Below, piece by piece: positions 16,473 through 25,416 of a stretch of 64,000 nt of DNA. Source of the DNA: Paragorgia papillata (taxonomy: Eukaryota; Cnidaria; Anthozoa; Scleralcyonacea; Coralliidae); contig JAWNZC010000001.1 in assembly GCA_035771165.1 (NCBI GenBank), forward strand, positions 992,001 to 1,056,000, written 5' to 3'. The translations under genes were made by a program, and so were the position numbers. The notes below the pieces were generated by a model. It saw only the letters and a list, made by a program, of their open reading frames with translations, ran no database searches and had not been told where the DNA came from. The number at the start of each line of letters is the position of its first letter. Position 1 is the stretch's first letter.

Positions 16473-16619
16473 TTACAAAAGTAATATTATACTAACCAGA
16501 AGAAAATTTAAAATAATAACCGCAACCAAAAAAACAGTCCATAACGAAACTTTGTTTACCAACCCAACAATTCTTTCGTCAACATAATTGGCAGTAGCTT
16601 CAATATTAACATTGTTCAT
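16473..16619 (-). CDS. 48-residue single-pass membrane protein
   Basis: This short frame encodes 48 residues: a polar N-terminus (MNNVNIEATANYVDERIVGL) followed by one strongly hydrophobic helix (about residues 25-48) up to the stop. Its ATG is preceded by ATAAATAAAAAAAT and a hairpin follows the stop, matching the signals of the other genes of the element. It diverges from the polymerase gene with 43 bp between them. Small type III or tail-anchored-like membrane proteins are frequent in such genomes. The function is unknown. Confidence 0.5.
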   Translation of the reverse strand: MNNVNIEATANYVDERIVGLVNKVSLWTVFLVAVIILNFLLVSIILLL

Positions 16620-16662
16620 ATTTTTTTATTTATAAAAATTTCATACCATAATAAATAGCATC
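16620..16662. promoter_or_regulatory. Divergent promoter between mini-gene and polymerase
   Basis: The spacer carries TTTATTTATAAA towards the minus-strand gene and CATAATAAATAG towards the polymerase start. Confidence 0.45.
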
Positions 16663-19600
16663 ATGACAAAGTTTACGAATGATCCAAAGTTATTAAAAAT
16701 TCGCGAAAATGCTCGATTGAGAAAGCAAAGGCAGTTGCAACGGGACAAGGAAATGAAACCTTTTAATCCCGAAAGACTTGCCAAGCTTCAGGAAAAGGCA
16801 AAGGAAAAGGAGTTAAAGAATGAGCAAAAACTCGTTAATCAACAAGACAGATTACAAGATGATCTGAAAAAATTTCAACAAAAAACAGAAAAAAAATTAC
16901 AGACAAAAGAACGAGCAAAATGGGGTAGAGAGATCAGACAAGAGGAAGCAAGACAGGACAAGTTCAAATGGGACAACAAGTGGAAAGGAACTAACAAAAA
17001 ACTTAAAAAAATTCGTCAGGTTCTTGGCAACAAACTAACAAAACATCTCAAAAGAAAGACAAAAGCCAACAAAAAACTTCGTCAAACGGAGCCTGTTATG
17101 ATCAAAAACTTTGTAAATGGGAAAGCAGCATTATATGAAATCTCGGGTCAAAATTACAAAGATCCAGTCGTATTTTTGGAACAAACCACAGCTGGGGTTG
17201 AAAGATTAATTAATGGGATTGAGAATTCCAAAAAAGTCAAGACAACCCTAATCTGTAAACTTGTCCATTATGACTATGTTGAAAACCTTGAAGAAGTGGA
17301 CTTATTTTACTTTACATCTAACATGAAAGCCATGACAACCCAGGAAGATGTTACGGAGCTGTACAAAGAGTCAAAAAGGGAGATGTTAGAAAATTTGGCA
17401 GCACATCAGAAAAAGGGTTCAGGTTGGTCAATAAGGTCAGTTGAGAAACTCCACATCTCAATAACAAAGTACAAGCCTTTAAATGGTAAAAAGTACCAGC
17501 AACTCCCAAAATTCATCAGAGACAAAAAGGCAATCATCAATCCACAAAACACCAAGGATGACTATTGTTTTCTGTACGCAGTTGCCATTGCTGAAACTCT
17601 TAAAAAAGAACCAAACACAAAAAACCTGGAAAAACTTCCACTATCCATAAAACTAATGGTTGAAAATTATGACGTCAGTGGTTTGTCATTCCCTATCAAA
17701 ATTAAAGAAATATCCAAGTTTGAAAAGCTTAACAAAATAGGTGTAAATGTGTTAAGTTATGATGACGAAATTAAAAAAGTTTTTCAAATGCAAGTTAGCA
17801 GATCTGAACATGACAAGAGGATCAACCTGTTTTGGTGGAATGATCATTTTAGTTGTGTAAAGGACAAAAGTAGGTTACTATCAGACCAAAATGACAACCA
17901 TCAACACCAAAAATTCTTCTGCGACTTCTGTTTAAACCCTTTTGAGACAGAAAAAATCATGAATGAACATGCGACCATTTGTAGGACTCATGACGCCCAG
18001 ATCCAAGAATATCCAGAAAAAGGTGTGGATGACATCATGGGATGGTCTGGAAAGGATTTCAAGAAAACTCAGGATGTACCATTCATAATTGTAGCAGATT
18101 TCGAGTGTATGTTGAAAACTTTAAAAACTCAAAATAATGACGAGTCCAAAAGTTACACCCAAAAATATCAAGAGCATATCCCAATCAGCTATGGGTTCAA
18201 CATTATTTGTTCTGATCCAAAAATTTATCCAGGAAAGTATGTCAGTTACACCAAACAACATGATTTTGAGGACATTGGTCAAATGTTTGTTGAAAGGTTG
18301 GAAATGGAAGCCAAAAAGATTTGGAACACATATTTGAAAACTCCAAAAAAAATTATTATGACAGCTGAAGATGAGCAAAATTTTCAAAATGCAACGACTT
18401 GTTATGTTTGTGGTGGTCAATTTGTTCGCAGAAATCCAAAAGATTTGGACCCAAAAAGTTTGTGGAAAGCCAACAAAAACACACCAAAATCCAAAGTTAG
18501 AGACCATGACCATTTAAATGGAAGATACAGAGGTGCAGCACACAATGACTGTAATTATTTAATGTCAAGTGCCAAACATATACCAGTCCTCTTCCATAAT
18601 TTTAGTGGTTACGACAGTCATCTAATTTCAAAATATTTGGGTGTCTCAAATGGTAAACTTGGTTGCATCGCAAAAACCGAAGAGGAGTACATCAGTGTTA
18701 ACAAAACATTTTGGATGGATGGTGGTTTAAAGACTGACCCAAAAACAGGAGAGTTAAAAAAGAAGTGGGTTCCTTTGGAGTTACGGTTCTTGGACTCATT
18801 GAAATTCATGTCAAGTTCTTTGGCTACACTGACATCAAACTTACCAAATAACGAGTTCCATTATACTGAGAATGGTTTCAAAGATTACCCAAAGGAAAAT
18901 GTGGATCTGTTGAAAAGGAAAGGAGTGTTTCCCTATGAGTTTTTGGATAGTTCTAAAAAGTTGGAGATCAAAGAATTTCCACCACACAAGGAGTTTCATT
19001 CCAGACTGACAGGCAAAAATGTCAGTGTTAAAGATTACGAACATGGTAAAAAAGTTTGGAACAAGTTTGGTTGCAAAAGTTTGAGAGATTACATGGAACT
19101 ATACTTGAAAACAGATGTGTTGGGACTCTCAGATGTCATACAAAGTTTTCGAAAGATGTGTAAATCCACTTACAAACTTGACCCAATGTGGTACTACACA
19201 GCTCCAGGACTGGCTTGGGATGCCTTGTTAAAAATGTCAGAACAACAGTTGGAACTTTTAACAGAACCTGACATGTTCCTTATGGTTGAAAAAGGAATCC
19301 GTGGTGGGATCTCAACCATTACCCACAGATATTCAAAAGCCAACAATGTTTACATGGAAGAACATGATCCAGAAAAAGAAAGTGTTTTCATAACAGATTT
19401 GGATATGAACAACTTGTACGGAGTTCCAATGACATCACCACTACCTGTCAATGGATTTGAGTGGATCCCAGAAGAGGAGTTAACAAATTGGCAAAAATAT
19501 TTGGAAACAGAGGGTGAGGGTTGCTTTTTGGAAGTCGATTTAAAATATCCACAAGAACTTCATGATCTACACAATGATATGCCTTTTGCAGCCGAAAGAT

Positions 19601-20631
19601 TAATGGTTGACAAGGTTGAAAAGTTGGTACCAAATTTGAATAATAAGGAAAATTATGTGGTACACTATGAGGCATTAAAACAGATGTTGGATCATGGTTT
19701 GAAAGTTTCAAAAATCCATCGAGGAATTTCATTCAATGAAAAAGCATGGATGAAAGATTACATAATGTTAAACACACGTTTGAGAACAGCAGCCAAGAAT
19801 GACTTTGAGAAGGATTTCTTTAAATTAATGAACAACAGTGTTTTTGGAAAGACTATGGAAAATGTAAGAAATAGGATTGACGTCAGACTGGTGTCATTTG
19901 AAGACCAGGTTGAAAAATTGGCAAAAAAACCACATTACAAAGGCATCAGTATATTTACAGAAAACTTGGGGGCTGTGCATATGAGAAAGTCAAGAGTCAA
20001 ACTAAACAAGCCCATATATGTGGGAGCTTCGATATTGGATAAGAGCAAAATTTGTATGTATGACTTCCACTACAATTATGTAAAGTCAAAATATGGGGAT
20101 CGATCAAAGTTGTTGTTTACAGACACAGACTCCCTATGCTATGAGATCAAAACCAATGACTTCTTCAAAGACATTTTGCCAGATGTTGCAGAAAAGTTTG
20201 ACACATCTAACTTTCCAGAAAACCATCCAAGTGGCATCGAAAGAATGAACAAAAGGGTGCTTGGTATGATGAAGTCGGAAACAGGTGCTGACCAGATCTC
20301 AGAGTTTGTTGGATTGAGACCAAAATCATATGCCATCAAAATGACAAAGAAAAAGAATTTGGTAACTGGATCATGGGATGAAACAGAAACAAAAAGGTGT
20401 AAAGGAGTCGCAAAGCCTGTCATCAACAACGATATCAAATTTGATGATTATGTGGAATGTTTGTTTTCTTGCAAAAACTTGTTAAAAGGGATGAACACTT
20501 TCAGAAGTACCAACCACACCATCCACACCATTCATGTCAACAAGATAGCCTTGAATTCTGAGGATGACAAAAGAATTATACTGGATGACAAAATTAGTAC
20601 TTTGGCGATTGGACATTACAAAACTAAGTAA
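16663..20631 (+). CDS. Protein-primed family B DNA polymerase
   Basis: The 1,322-residue protein replicates the linear element from its inverted repeats. Residues 1-150 are basic and coiled-coil-like. A C2H2-type finger (CDFC...H...H) sits near 419. The exonuclease motifs are visible as VADFEC (about 478), HNFSGYDSH (about 645) and LKTDVLGL (about 816). Polymerase motifs are A, DLDMNNLYG (about 912), B, NNSVFGK (about 1056), and C, DTDS (about 1152). A CYVCGG...RDHDHLNGRYRGAAHNDCN segment at about 579-630 resembles the endonuclease-VII-like zinc/HNH insertion known in Polinton polymerases. All key residues are present, so it may be active. The terminal protein may be part of the N-terminus; this is not resolved. 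Confidence 0.93.
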   Translation: MTKFTNDPKLLKIRENARLRKQRQLQRDKEMKPFNPERLAKLQEKAKEKELKNEQKLVNQQDRLQDDLKKFQQKTEKKLQTKERAKWGREIRQEEARQDKFKWDNKWKGTNKKLKKIRQVLGNKLTKHLKRKTKANKKLRQTEPVMIKNFVNGKAALYEISGQNYKDPVVFLEQTTAGVERLINGIENSKKVKTTLICKLVHYDYVENLEEVDLFYFTSNMKAMTTQEDVTELYKESKREMLENLAAHQKKGSGWSIRSVEKLHISITKYKPLNGKKYQQLPKFIRDKKAIINPQNTKDDYCFLYAVAIAETLKKEPNTKNLEKLPLSIKLMVENYDVSGLSFPIKIKEISKFEKLNKIGVNVLSYDDEIKKVFQMQVSRSEHDKRINLFWWNDHFSCVKDKSRLLSDQNDNHQHQKFFCDFCLNPFETEKIMNEHATICRTHDAQIQEYPEKGVDDIMGWSGKDFKKTQDVPFIIVADFECMLKTLKTQNNDESKSYTQKYQEHIPISYGFNIICSDPKIYPGKYVSYTKQHDFEDIGQMFVERLEMEAKKIWNTYLKTPKKIIMTAEDEQNFQNATTCYVCGGQFVRRNPKDLDPKSLWKANKNTPKSKVRDHDHLNGRYRGAAHNDCNYLMSSAKHIPVLFHNFSGYDSHLISKYLGVSNGKLGCIAKTEEEYISVNKTFWMDGGLKTDPKTGELKKKWVPLELRFLDSLKFMSSSLATLTSNLPNNEFHYTENGFKDYPKENVDLLKRKGVFPYEFLDSSKKLEIKEFPPHKEFHSRLTGKNVSVKDYEHGKKVWNKFGCKSLRDYMELYLKTDVLGLSDVIQSFRKMCKSTYKLDPMWYYTAPGLAWDALLKMSEQQLELLTEPDMFLMVEKGIRGGISTITHRYSKANNVYMEEHDPEKESVFITDLDMNNLYGVPMTSPLPVNGFEWIPEEELTNWQKYLETEGEGCFLEVDLKYPQELHDLHNDMPFAAERLMVDKVEKLVPNLNNKENYVVHYEALKQMLDHGLKVSKIHRGISFNEKAWMKDYIMLNTRLRTAAKNDFEKDFFKLMNNSVFGKTMENVRNRIDVRLVSFEDQVEKLAKKPHYKGISIFTENLGAVHMRKSRVKLNKPIYVGASILDKSKICMYDFHYNYVKSKYGDRSKLLFTDTDSLCYEIKTNDFFKDILPDVAEKFDTSNFPENHPSGIERMNKRVLGMMKSETGADQISEFVGLRPKSYAIKMTKKKNLVTGSWDETETKRCKGVAKPVINNDIKFDDYVECLFSCKNLLKGMNTFRSTNHTIHTIHVNKIALNSEDDKRIILDDKISTLAIGHYKTK

Positions 20632-20645
20632 ATTAAGTTCAAAAG

Positions 20646-20666
20646 TTGTATTCAAAAAGAATACAA
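20646..20666 (+). terminator. TTGTATTC/GAATACAA stem-loop after polymerase
   Basis: A perfect 8-bp stem with A5 loop lies 15 bp after the polymerase stop and just inside the right inverted repeat. Confidence 0.55.
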
Positions 20667-20680
20667 ATTTTAAGAAAGAT

Positions 20681-20728
20681 CCCCCAATCCCCCAAACCCA
20701 AAATTTTGGCAGCCATTTTGGAAAAACT
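20681..20728 (-). repeat. Right terminal inverted repeat of the Polinton
   Basis: It is the exact reverse complement of 1-48. Outward of 20,728 the sequence continues with a degenerate second copy (TTGGCAACCATTTTTGG) and two copies of ACCGGAAGTCAAAA up to about 20,795, so the true tip may lie further right. Confidence 0.88.
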
Positions 20729-20828
20729 TGGCAACCATTTTTGGAAACCGGAAGTCAAAATATTCCAGAAACCGGAAGTCAAAAAATTCCAGGAGGGGTC
20801 GCAAACCTTTTTAAAGGGGGGTGGGTAA
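20729..20828. repeat. Probable outer extension of the right inverted repeat
   Basis: It contains two ACCGGAAGTCAAAA-(T/A)-ATTCCAG units and a G-rich end (AAAGGGGGGTGGGTAAGCTT). The left counterpart would lie outside the window, so assignment to the element is uncertain. Confidence 0.4.
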
Positions 20829-21239
20829 GCTTTTAAAATATTTTTGATTTAGTAGCCAGAATCGGCCTTTTGACACTACTATCATTCAGCATTTAGGAAT
20901 AGGATACTACATTACATATTTAGAATGTTGGTATTTTCAAAGTGTACTTAACAACAATCCAATCAGCAATGACACAAGGGAACATCAGTGTAATCATCTT
21001 GGACATCAACAATCCTTTTCTTTCATTGAGAAGTTGGCTTTCGCATCATCACTCAATGTGTACCAGTCCAGTCCTGTAGAATGAGAAAATTAGTTCAACA
21101 ATTTGTTAACTAATATTTAATTAAATCAAATATTTAAAGGTATACATTAACCACTTTGCAACAAAACTCAAAATTTCAATTTATAAGCTAAAATTTTGAT
21201 TTTGTTGTGATTTTTCTTTGTTTTAAATAGTCAATCCAT

Positions 21240-21345
21240 TTAACCCATTGATGCCTACAATAGGGTGTCTGAGGAATCATCTGCTGATAAACATAGTAAA
21301 ACAATAAAGGGGACATTATTGGCTGGCTCAGGCAGGAATGGGTAA
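21240..21345. repeat. Short MITE (TTAACCCATT...CAGGCAGGAATGGGT)
   Basis: Its ends are inverted (TTAACCCATTGATGCCT against AGGCAGGAATGGGTAA) about 106 bp apart. A second copy with the same ends is at 63,289-63,419. Confidence 0.55.
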
Positions 21346-21999
21346 TAATCATTTGACTCAATACCATTGCTACCTCCCCTTTAGAGAGTAAAATCATGTG
21401 GAGTGTAAATTAATGTCAATACATGTATTAAACATATACAAAGTATATATATGACTTAATCTTCCATCATATACTGTATCACAAATGGGCTCTCAGTAAT
21501 GACCTACTAACTAGCTGACTAGCTTCCCAGGGTCAAGAGTAAGATTCCCTCCCAAGGTCACATTCCTCCAAAGTACAAGATTGCAGTTACCGAACAAACA
21601 ATTTGGACAGAAAATTCTACTTTCCTTAGCAGAATTCTTATAATTTTGAAGACAATTAGAATATAGGGATGTTCAGTAAGGTATAAGGAATATGCAGTAT
21701 CTGTATATCACTAAAATTATACCAAATGAATATTATTAGTATTATATCAGTTTGTCTTATTAATCAAACTGTTCAACTTTCTAAAATATCCAGATGTGTG
21801 ATCTGTGTTTTAGCATGCATATATATATATATATATATATATAGCAGAAACTTACTAGTGTACTATTGCAAATGCTGTCCACTCTCGTCAACTATTCACT
21901 CAGAAATTTTGAGCTCATAATTTAATTGTTAAATATATATACTGTAGAAGATGTTGTAAAAACCTTTGGCAGAGTGCTCGATGGGAATCCAGAGCATAT

Positions 22000-22203
22000 T
22001 ATAGTTAAAGTTCAAAGACTCAACAGGTTTGATTAGACATTTTATTACTATTTAGTTTCGTGCCACAAATATTGTGCACGTACTCTTCGGATAAAATGGT
22101 CTAACCATTTTATCTGAAGAGTACCACACAATATTTGTGGCACGAAACTAAATAGTAATAAAATGTCTAATCAAACCTGTTGAGTCTTTGAACTTTAACT
22201 ATA
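22000..22203. repeat. About 200-bp near-perfect palindrome
   Basis: Two arms of roughly 97 bp, from TATAGTTAAAGTTCAAAGAC to its reverse complement at 22,182-22,203, meet around CTAACC-type centre bases. Only a few mismatches occur near the centre. It is followed by an (AT)n run. It looks like a foldback MITE or inverted duplication; no protein is encoded. Confidence 0.8.
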
Positions 22204-22250
22204 TATATATATATATGTATGTTAAGAGTGAAGTTTGTAGCTTGGTGTAA

Positions 22251-22525
22251 TACGAGTAAAATTTGTTCGCAAGCTTTTTATACTCAGAAAAATGTCTGAG
22301 TATCCCTGACAGGATTCGAACCCGCGACCTTCTGATATCCAGACAGACGCTCTGCCGACTGAACTACTGGGACTCAGACAGTAGTGAGAAGGATAAATCA
22401 AAGGTCGCGGGTAATAAGAAGGTAATAAGAAGGTAAGATAAGATAATAAGAAAGATAAGAATCCCGTCAGGGATACTCAGACATTTTTCTGAGTATAAAA
22501 AGCTTGAGAACAAATTTTACTCGTA
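22251..22525. repeat. Inverted repeat flanking a tRNA-derived sequence
   Basis: The 60-bp arms (22,251-22,310 and 22,466-22,525) match with about one mismatch. Between them lies a complete tRNA-like sequence. On the other side is a disrupted second copy of the B-box region (GGTCGCGGGT ... AATCCCGTCAGGGAT) split by GATAAGA-type repeats. It is probably two opposed copies of one tRNA-derived SINE. Confidence 0.65.
22302..22373 (-). tRNA. tRNA-like / tRNA-derived pseudogene
   Basis: The minus strand folds as a 72-nt cloverleaf: six of seven acceptor pairs, TAGTTCAGTCGGCAGAGC as A box, GGTTCGAATCC as B box, and a T stem with two G-T pairs. The anticodon position reads GGA, which would be serine. 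Serine tRNAs have a long variable arm that is missing here, the closing anticodon-stem pair is a T-T mismatch, and position 37 is T. It is most likely a SINE head or pseudogene. Confidence 0.45.
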
Positions 22526-22779
22526 TATATATATATATAAAAGACATACAGTTAGACCAATATATGACCTGTAATTAGTACTTTGAGATATCAACATAGG
22601 AATAGATCATTATGTCATTACTCAATAAATAAACTACTAGTATATGAATTAAGGTTATTTAAGGATTTTACTTACCAATATAAACAGCAAGTTGAATTAA
22701 ATGGTTGAACACAACTGAACACGGTAACTCTACCCTATGCACTAGAAAACAAGAGAAAATAATATATGAAATGAATAAG

Positions 22780-22845
22780 CAAACAAACAAACAAACAAAC
22801 AAACAAACAAACAAACAAACACACACACACACACACACACACACA
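22780..22845. repeat. Compound microsatellite (AAAC)n(AC)n
   Basis: About ten AAAC units pass directly into about thirteen AC units. Confidence 0.95.
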
Positions 22846-23916
22846 AAACATACTGTTAGTCTGTTAACAACAATTTAATATTTCATATTAATGATGATGA
22901 ATTCTGCCTGTGATTCAGTGAAAATACGCTAATCACAAATAACTTTTACCTCAAAATCTGAATGCTTTAGTTTTACATAAGATAATCCTTATCATGAAAG
23001 CAACGGTGGCTAAAGAATGGCAAAAAAGGTAGAATGATTTGAGAGTTTGTTAGGAACCACAATTGACTAAATTGAGAAGAGATTCCAACCGCCATGTTCA
23101 CGAGTCAAAACTAGATGATGACTTAATACCAAACATTGACTTCAACAGTTCAACTACACTAACTTCAGTATAAAATGGTTTGTATTGGACAATCAAACAG
23201 GAAATTTGACGAGAGCCAAAGAAAATTTCACATTACAATAAGGAGGACAATAGAAAACAAACGATAAATACTCAATCTCTTACCTTGCTCGTAGCCTCGT
23301 GCGAGAGAAGCTTCTAGGACTTTATTGGTTCAACTGGATTTTCATGGCTTTTAGTTAAATCTTTCCGTAAGAACATGTTACTTCGGTGAGGACTGTCTGC
23401 CTGATCTCTTCGCAAACAAAAAGTCTTTTATTACCAAAAGTTTCCATAGCTTGAATCTCAAAAGCCAAAACACCATCACAAATTAATTTCAAACGTGGCG
23501 CGCTGAGATGAGAATCGAAAATGAAATGACGCTATCCCAAGTATCAATGCGCGCTCGCTATCTGCGCGGTTTCGTGGCTGCATGCGCCTGGGTACGACAC
23601 TGGCTAGACGGAGCCTCTCTGGTGACTGCGCTGTTTAGCCAGAATTCGAAGTTTTATTACCTGTAGCCTTTCTTTCTGAATTCTGATACGCTATTCTGTT
23701 TCAAAATTACACTCGCATATTAATTCGGAATTATGGCAATGGTCTGATACTGCGGAATGTGGTTGAAGAACCGAACTAATGGCAATTTTTATCTTGATAT
23801 GGAATTTCAGGTCTGTCTGCAACTGCTTTTTGTATGGAAATAAAATTATTTTAGACCAACGACCAAAATGTTTGCTAATAATATTTATTTTGTAATTTGG
23901 CCAACAAAAATTTTAA

Positions 23917-24009
23917 TTCCTATAGGAAGCGTATTTTCCTATAGGAATTCCTATTCAAATTCCTATAGGAAAATTTATTCCTATAGCATCCTATAGGATC
24001 CTATAGGAT
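23917..24009. repeat. Array of CCTATAGG palindromes
   Basis: TTCCTATAGGAA-like palindromes recur five or six times in about 90 bp with variable spacers (some complete, some half). Confidence 0.8.
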
Positions 24010-24372
24010 TTTTTCGTAAGGGTGTATACATGTATGTGTATGTATGTACTGTATATATGTATCTTGACAGATATTATCTTGATGGTTTATATATTAAATG
24101 GTCTTAAACAAAGAAGAAGAGGATTTCTGTTAAATATATATATATATATATACATGTAAAATGTCTATTGACCGAGACACTAAGATACAAAGCAAATGGA
24201 GGAGGGGACCTTACAGGTGCCATATATCCAAAACTATTTAATTAATCTCGTAAGGCAGGGATCACGCTCTTTAGTGAAATGCATTGCATGCATATTTAGA
24301 GATTTTGGTAAGTTCTTAATCGCCCCTCTAATTTAATTATATAGTACCATCTACATACGCAGAGCAACCATC

Positions 24373-25338
24373 ATGGATGATATGATGAAAGCATTTGAAT
24401 GTTCAAATATTTTAAATGTCAACGTGTCTTTTGTAATGATTGACAGCAGAGGTCAGGAAGAGATGGGTGAAGATTCTGGTGGCATCAGTCGAGATGCCTA
24501 TTCTGGATTTTGGCAAACATTCTATGACAGATGTACACTTGGAGAAGATCAGAGGGTGCCAGCATTGCGGAATGATTTTCAAGTAGTACAATGGCAGTCC
24601 ATAGCCAGAATCTTAGTTAAGGGTTATTTACAGGTTAATTACTTTCCATTTCTTATAAGTAAATGTTTTTTTACATCTATGTTGCTGGGAGAAACTTCTG
24701 TTTTAGAAGAAAGTCTCCTCGATTCCTTTAGGGAATATGTAGCAAAGGATGAAGCCCAGATTGTAAAAGATGTTTTGCTAGGCATTAGTAATCCAGATGA
24801 CCAAGAAGTGTTGGAAATGGTTGATAGATTTGGTTGTAGAAAACTTCCAAATTCAGAGAACATACGTTCTATTTTTCTTGAAATTTCACATAAGGAATTA
24901 ATTCAAAAGCCACAATATGTTGCAGATTGTTGGGCTCCAATATGTAGGCAGTGGTTGGCGTTCACAGAATTAATTGATATTGAAAGGGTTTATGAAAAGA
25001 GTTATCCAACTAACAAAAAAGTCTTAAATCTACTTGGTTCTCCCCCAGTCACCAATGACGGTGAGAAAGATGCCTTAGATTACTTAAAACGCCTTGTTCG
25101 AGGATTAAACCAGCAAGATTTGTCATCATTTTTGAAATTTGTTACTGGCTCGGACATGATGTGTGTGGACAAGATAACTGTTGAGTTCACACCATTAGAT
25201 GGGTTCCAAAGGCGACCCATTGCCCATACATGTGGTGCGGTATTAGAGCTCCCTCGCACATATCAGTCTTTCCCCGAGCTTAGGGAAGAATTTAGTAACG
25301 TACTTCATCAGAGAGAGTGGATAAATGATATTATTTAG
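24373..25338 (+). CDS. HECT-type E3 ubiquitin ligase-like protein (transposon-associated)
   Basis: The 321-residue ORF has the features of a divergent HECT domain. Residues 30-60 (GEDSGGISRDAYSGFWQTFY) correspond to the N-lobe DxGGxxR region. Residues 280-300 contain AHTCGAVLELP, with C287 in the place of the catalytic cysteine that forms the ubiquitin thioester. The protein lacks an upstream substrate-binding part. A possible splice acceptor (TTATATAG) just upstream suggests the ATG may lie inside a longer spliced gene. Similar HECT ORFs are often found beside integrase-like transposases in fish and cnidarian genomes, and such a gene lies 0.8 kb downstream in convergent orientation. No internal stops are seen. 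Confidence 0.7.
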   Translation: MDDMMKAFECSNILNVNVSFVMIDSRGQEEMGEDSGGISRDAYSGFWQTFYDRCTLGEDQRVPALRNDFQVVQWQSIARILVKGYLQVNYFPFLISKCFFTSMLLGETSVLEESLLDSFREYVAKDEAQIVKDVLLGISNPDDQEVLEMVDRFGCRKLPNSENIRSIFLEISHKELIQKPQYVADCWAPICRQWLAFTELIDIERVYEKSYPTNKKVLNLLGSPPVTNDGEKDALDYLKRLVRGLNQQDLSSFLKFVTGSDMMCVDKITVEFTPLDGFQRRPIAHTCGAVLELPRTYQSFPELREEFSNVLHQREWINDII

Positions 25339-25416
25339 ACAGTTAAAGTTTGAAATGGTTAATGCAGAGTTACATTAGTCGAAGTAGTGTTCTTATAAAT
25401 TAAGAATAATTAAAGC

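Larger units (their letters stand above)
1..20728. mobile_element. Polinton/Maverick-type (adintovirus-like) integrated element, near complete
   Basis: The segment is bounded by a perfect 48-bp terminal inverted repeat and encodes the family's defining genes: protein-primed polymerase B, retroviral-type integrase, packaging ATPase, double-jelly-roll-type major capsid and minor capsid proteins. Genes are tightly packed, intronless and uninterrupted by stops, unlike the decayed transposons further right. At about 20.7 kb it matches the usual 15-25 kb size. The first base of the window is already inside the repeat, so the left outer edge and the target-site duplication cannot be read. An AG...CT edge, as expected for Polintons, is present at 1 and 20,728, but this could be an internal part of a longer repeat. 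Confidence 0.9.
20829..24372. other. Gene-free stretch with repeats
   Basis: No supported gene is present. The stretch holds a small MITE, two long inverted repeats, a tRNA-like sequence, microsatellites and a CCTATAGG palindrome array, each listed separately. A GC/CpG-richer patch at about 23,490-23,650 could be a host promoter or first exon but carries no convincing ORF. Confidence 0.7.

Noticed and set aside
104..16662. AATAAA before starts as polyadenylation signals of upstream genes
   Set aside because: The motif is tied to the downstream ATG at a fixed short distance and also occurs at divergent starts where no upstream gene ends.
22302..22373. Functional serine tRNA gene
   Set aside because: No long variable arm, a mismatch at the anticodon stem and position inside a repeat; scored as tRNA-derived.
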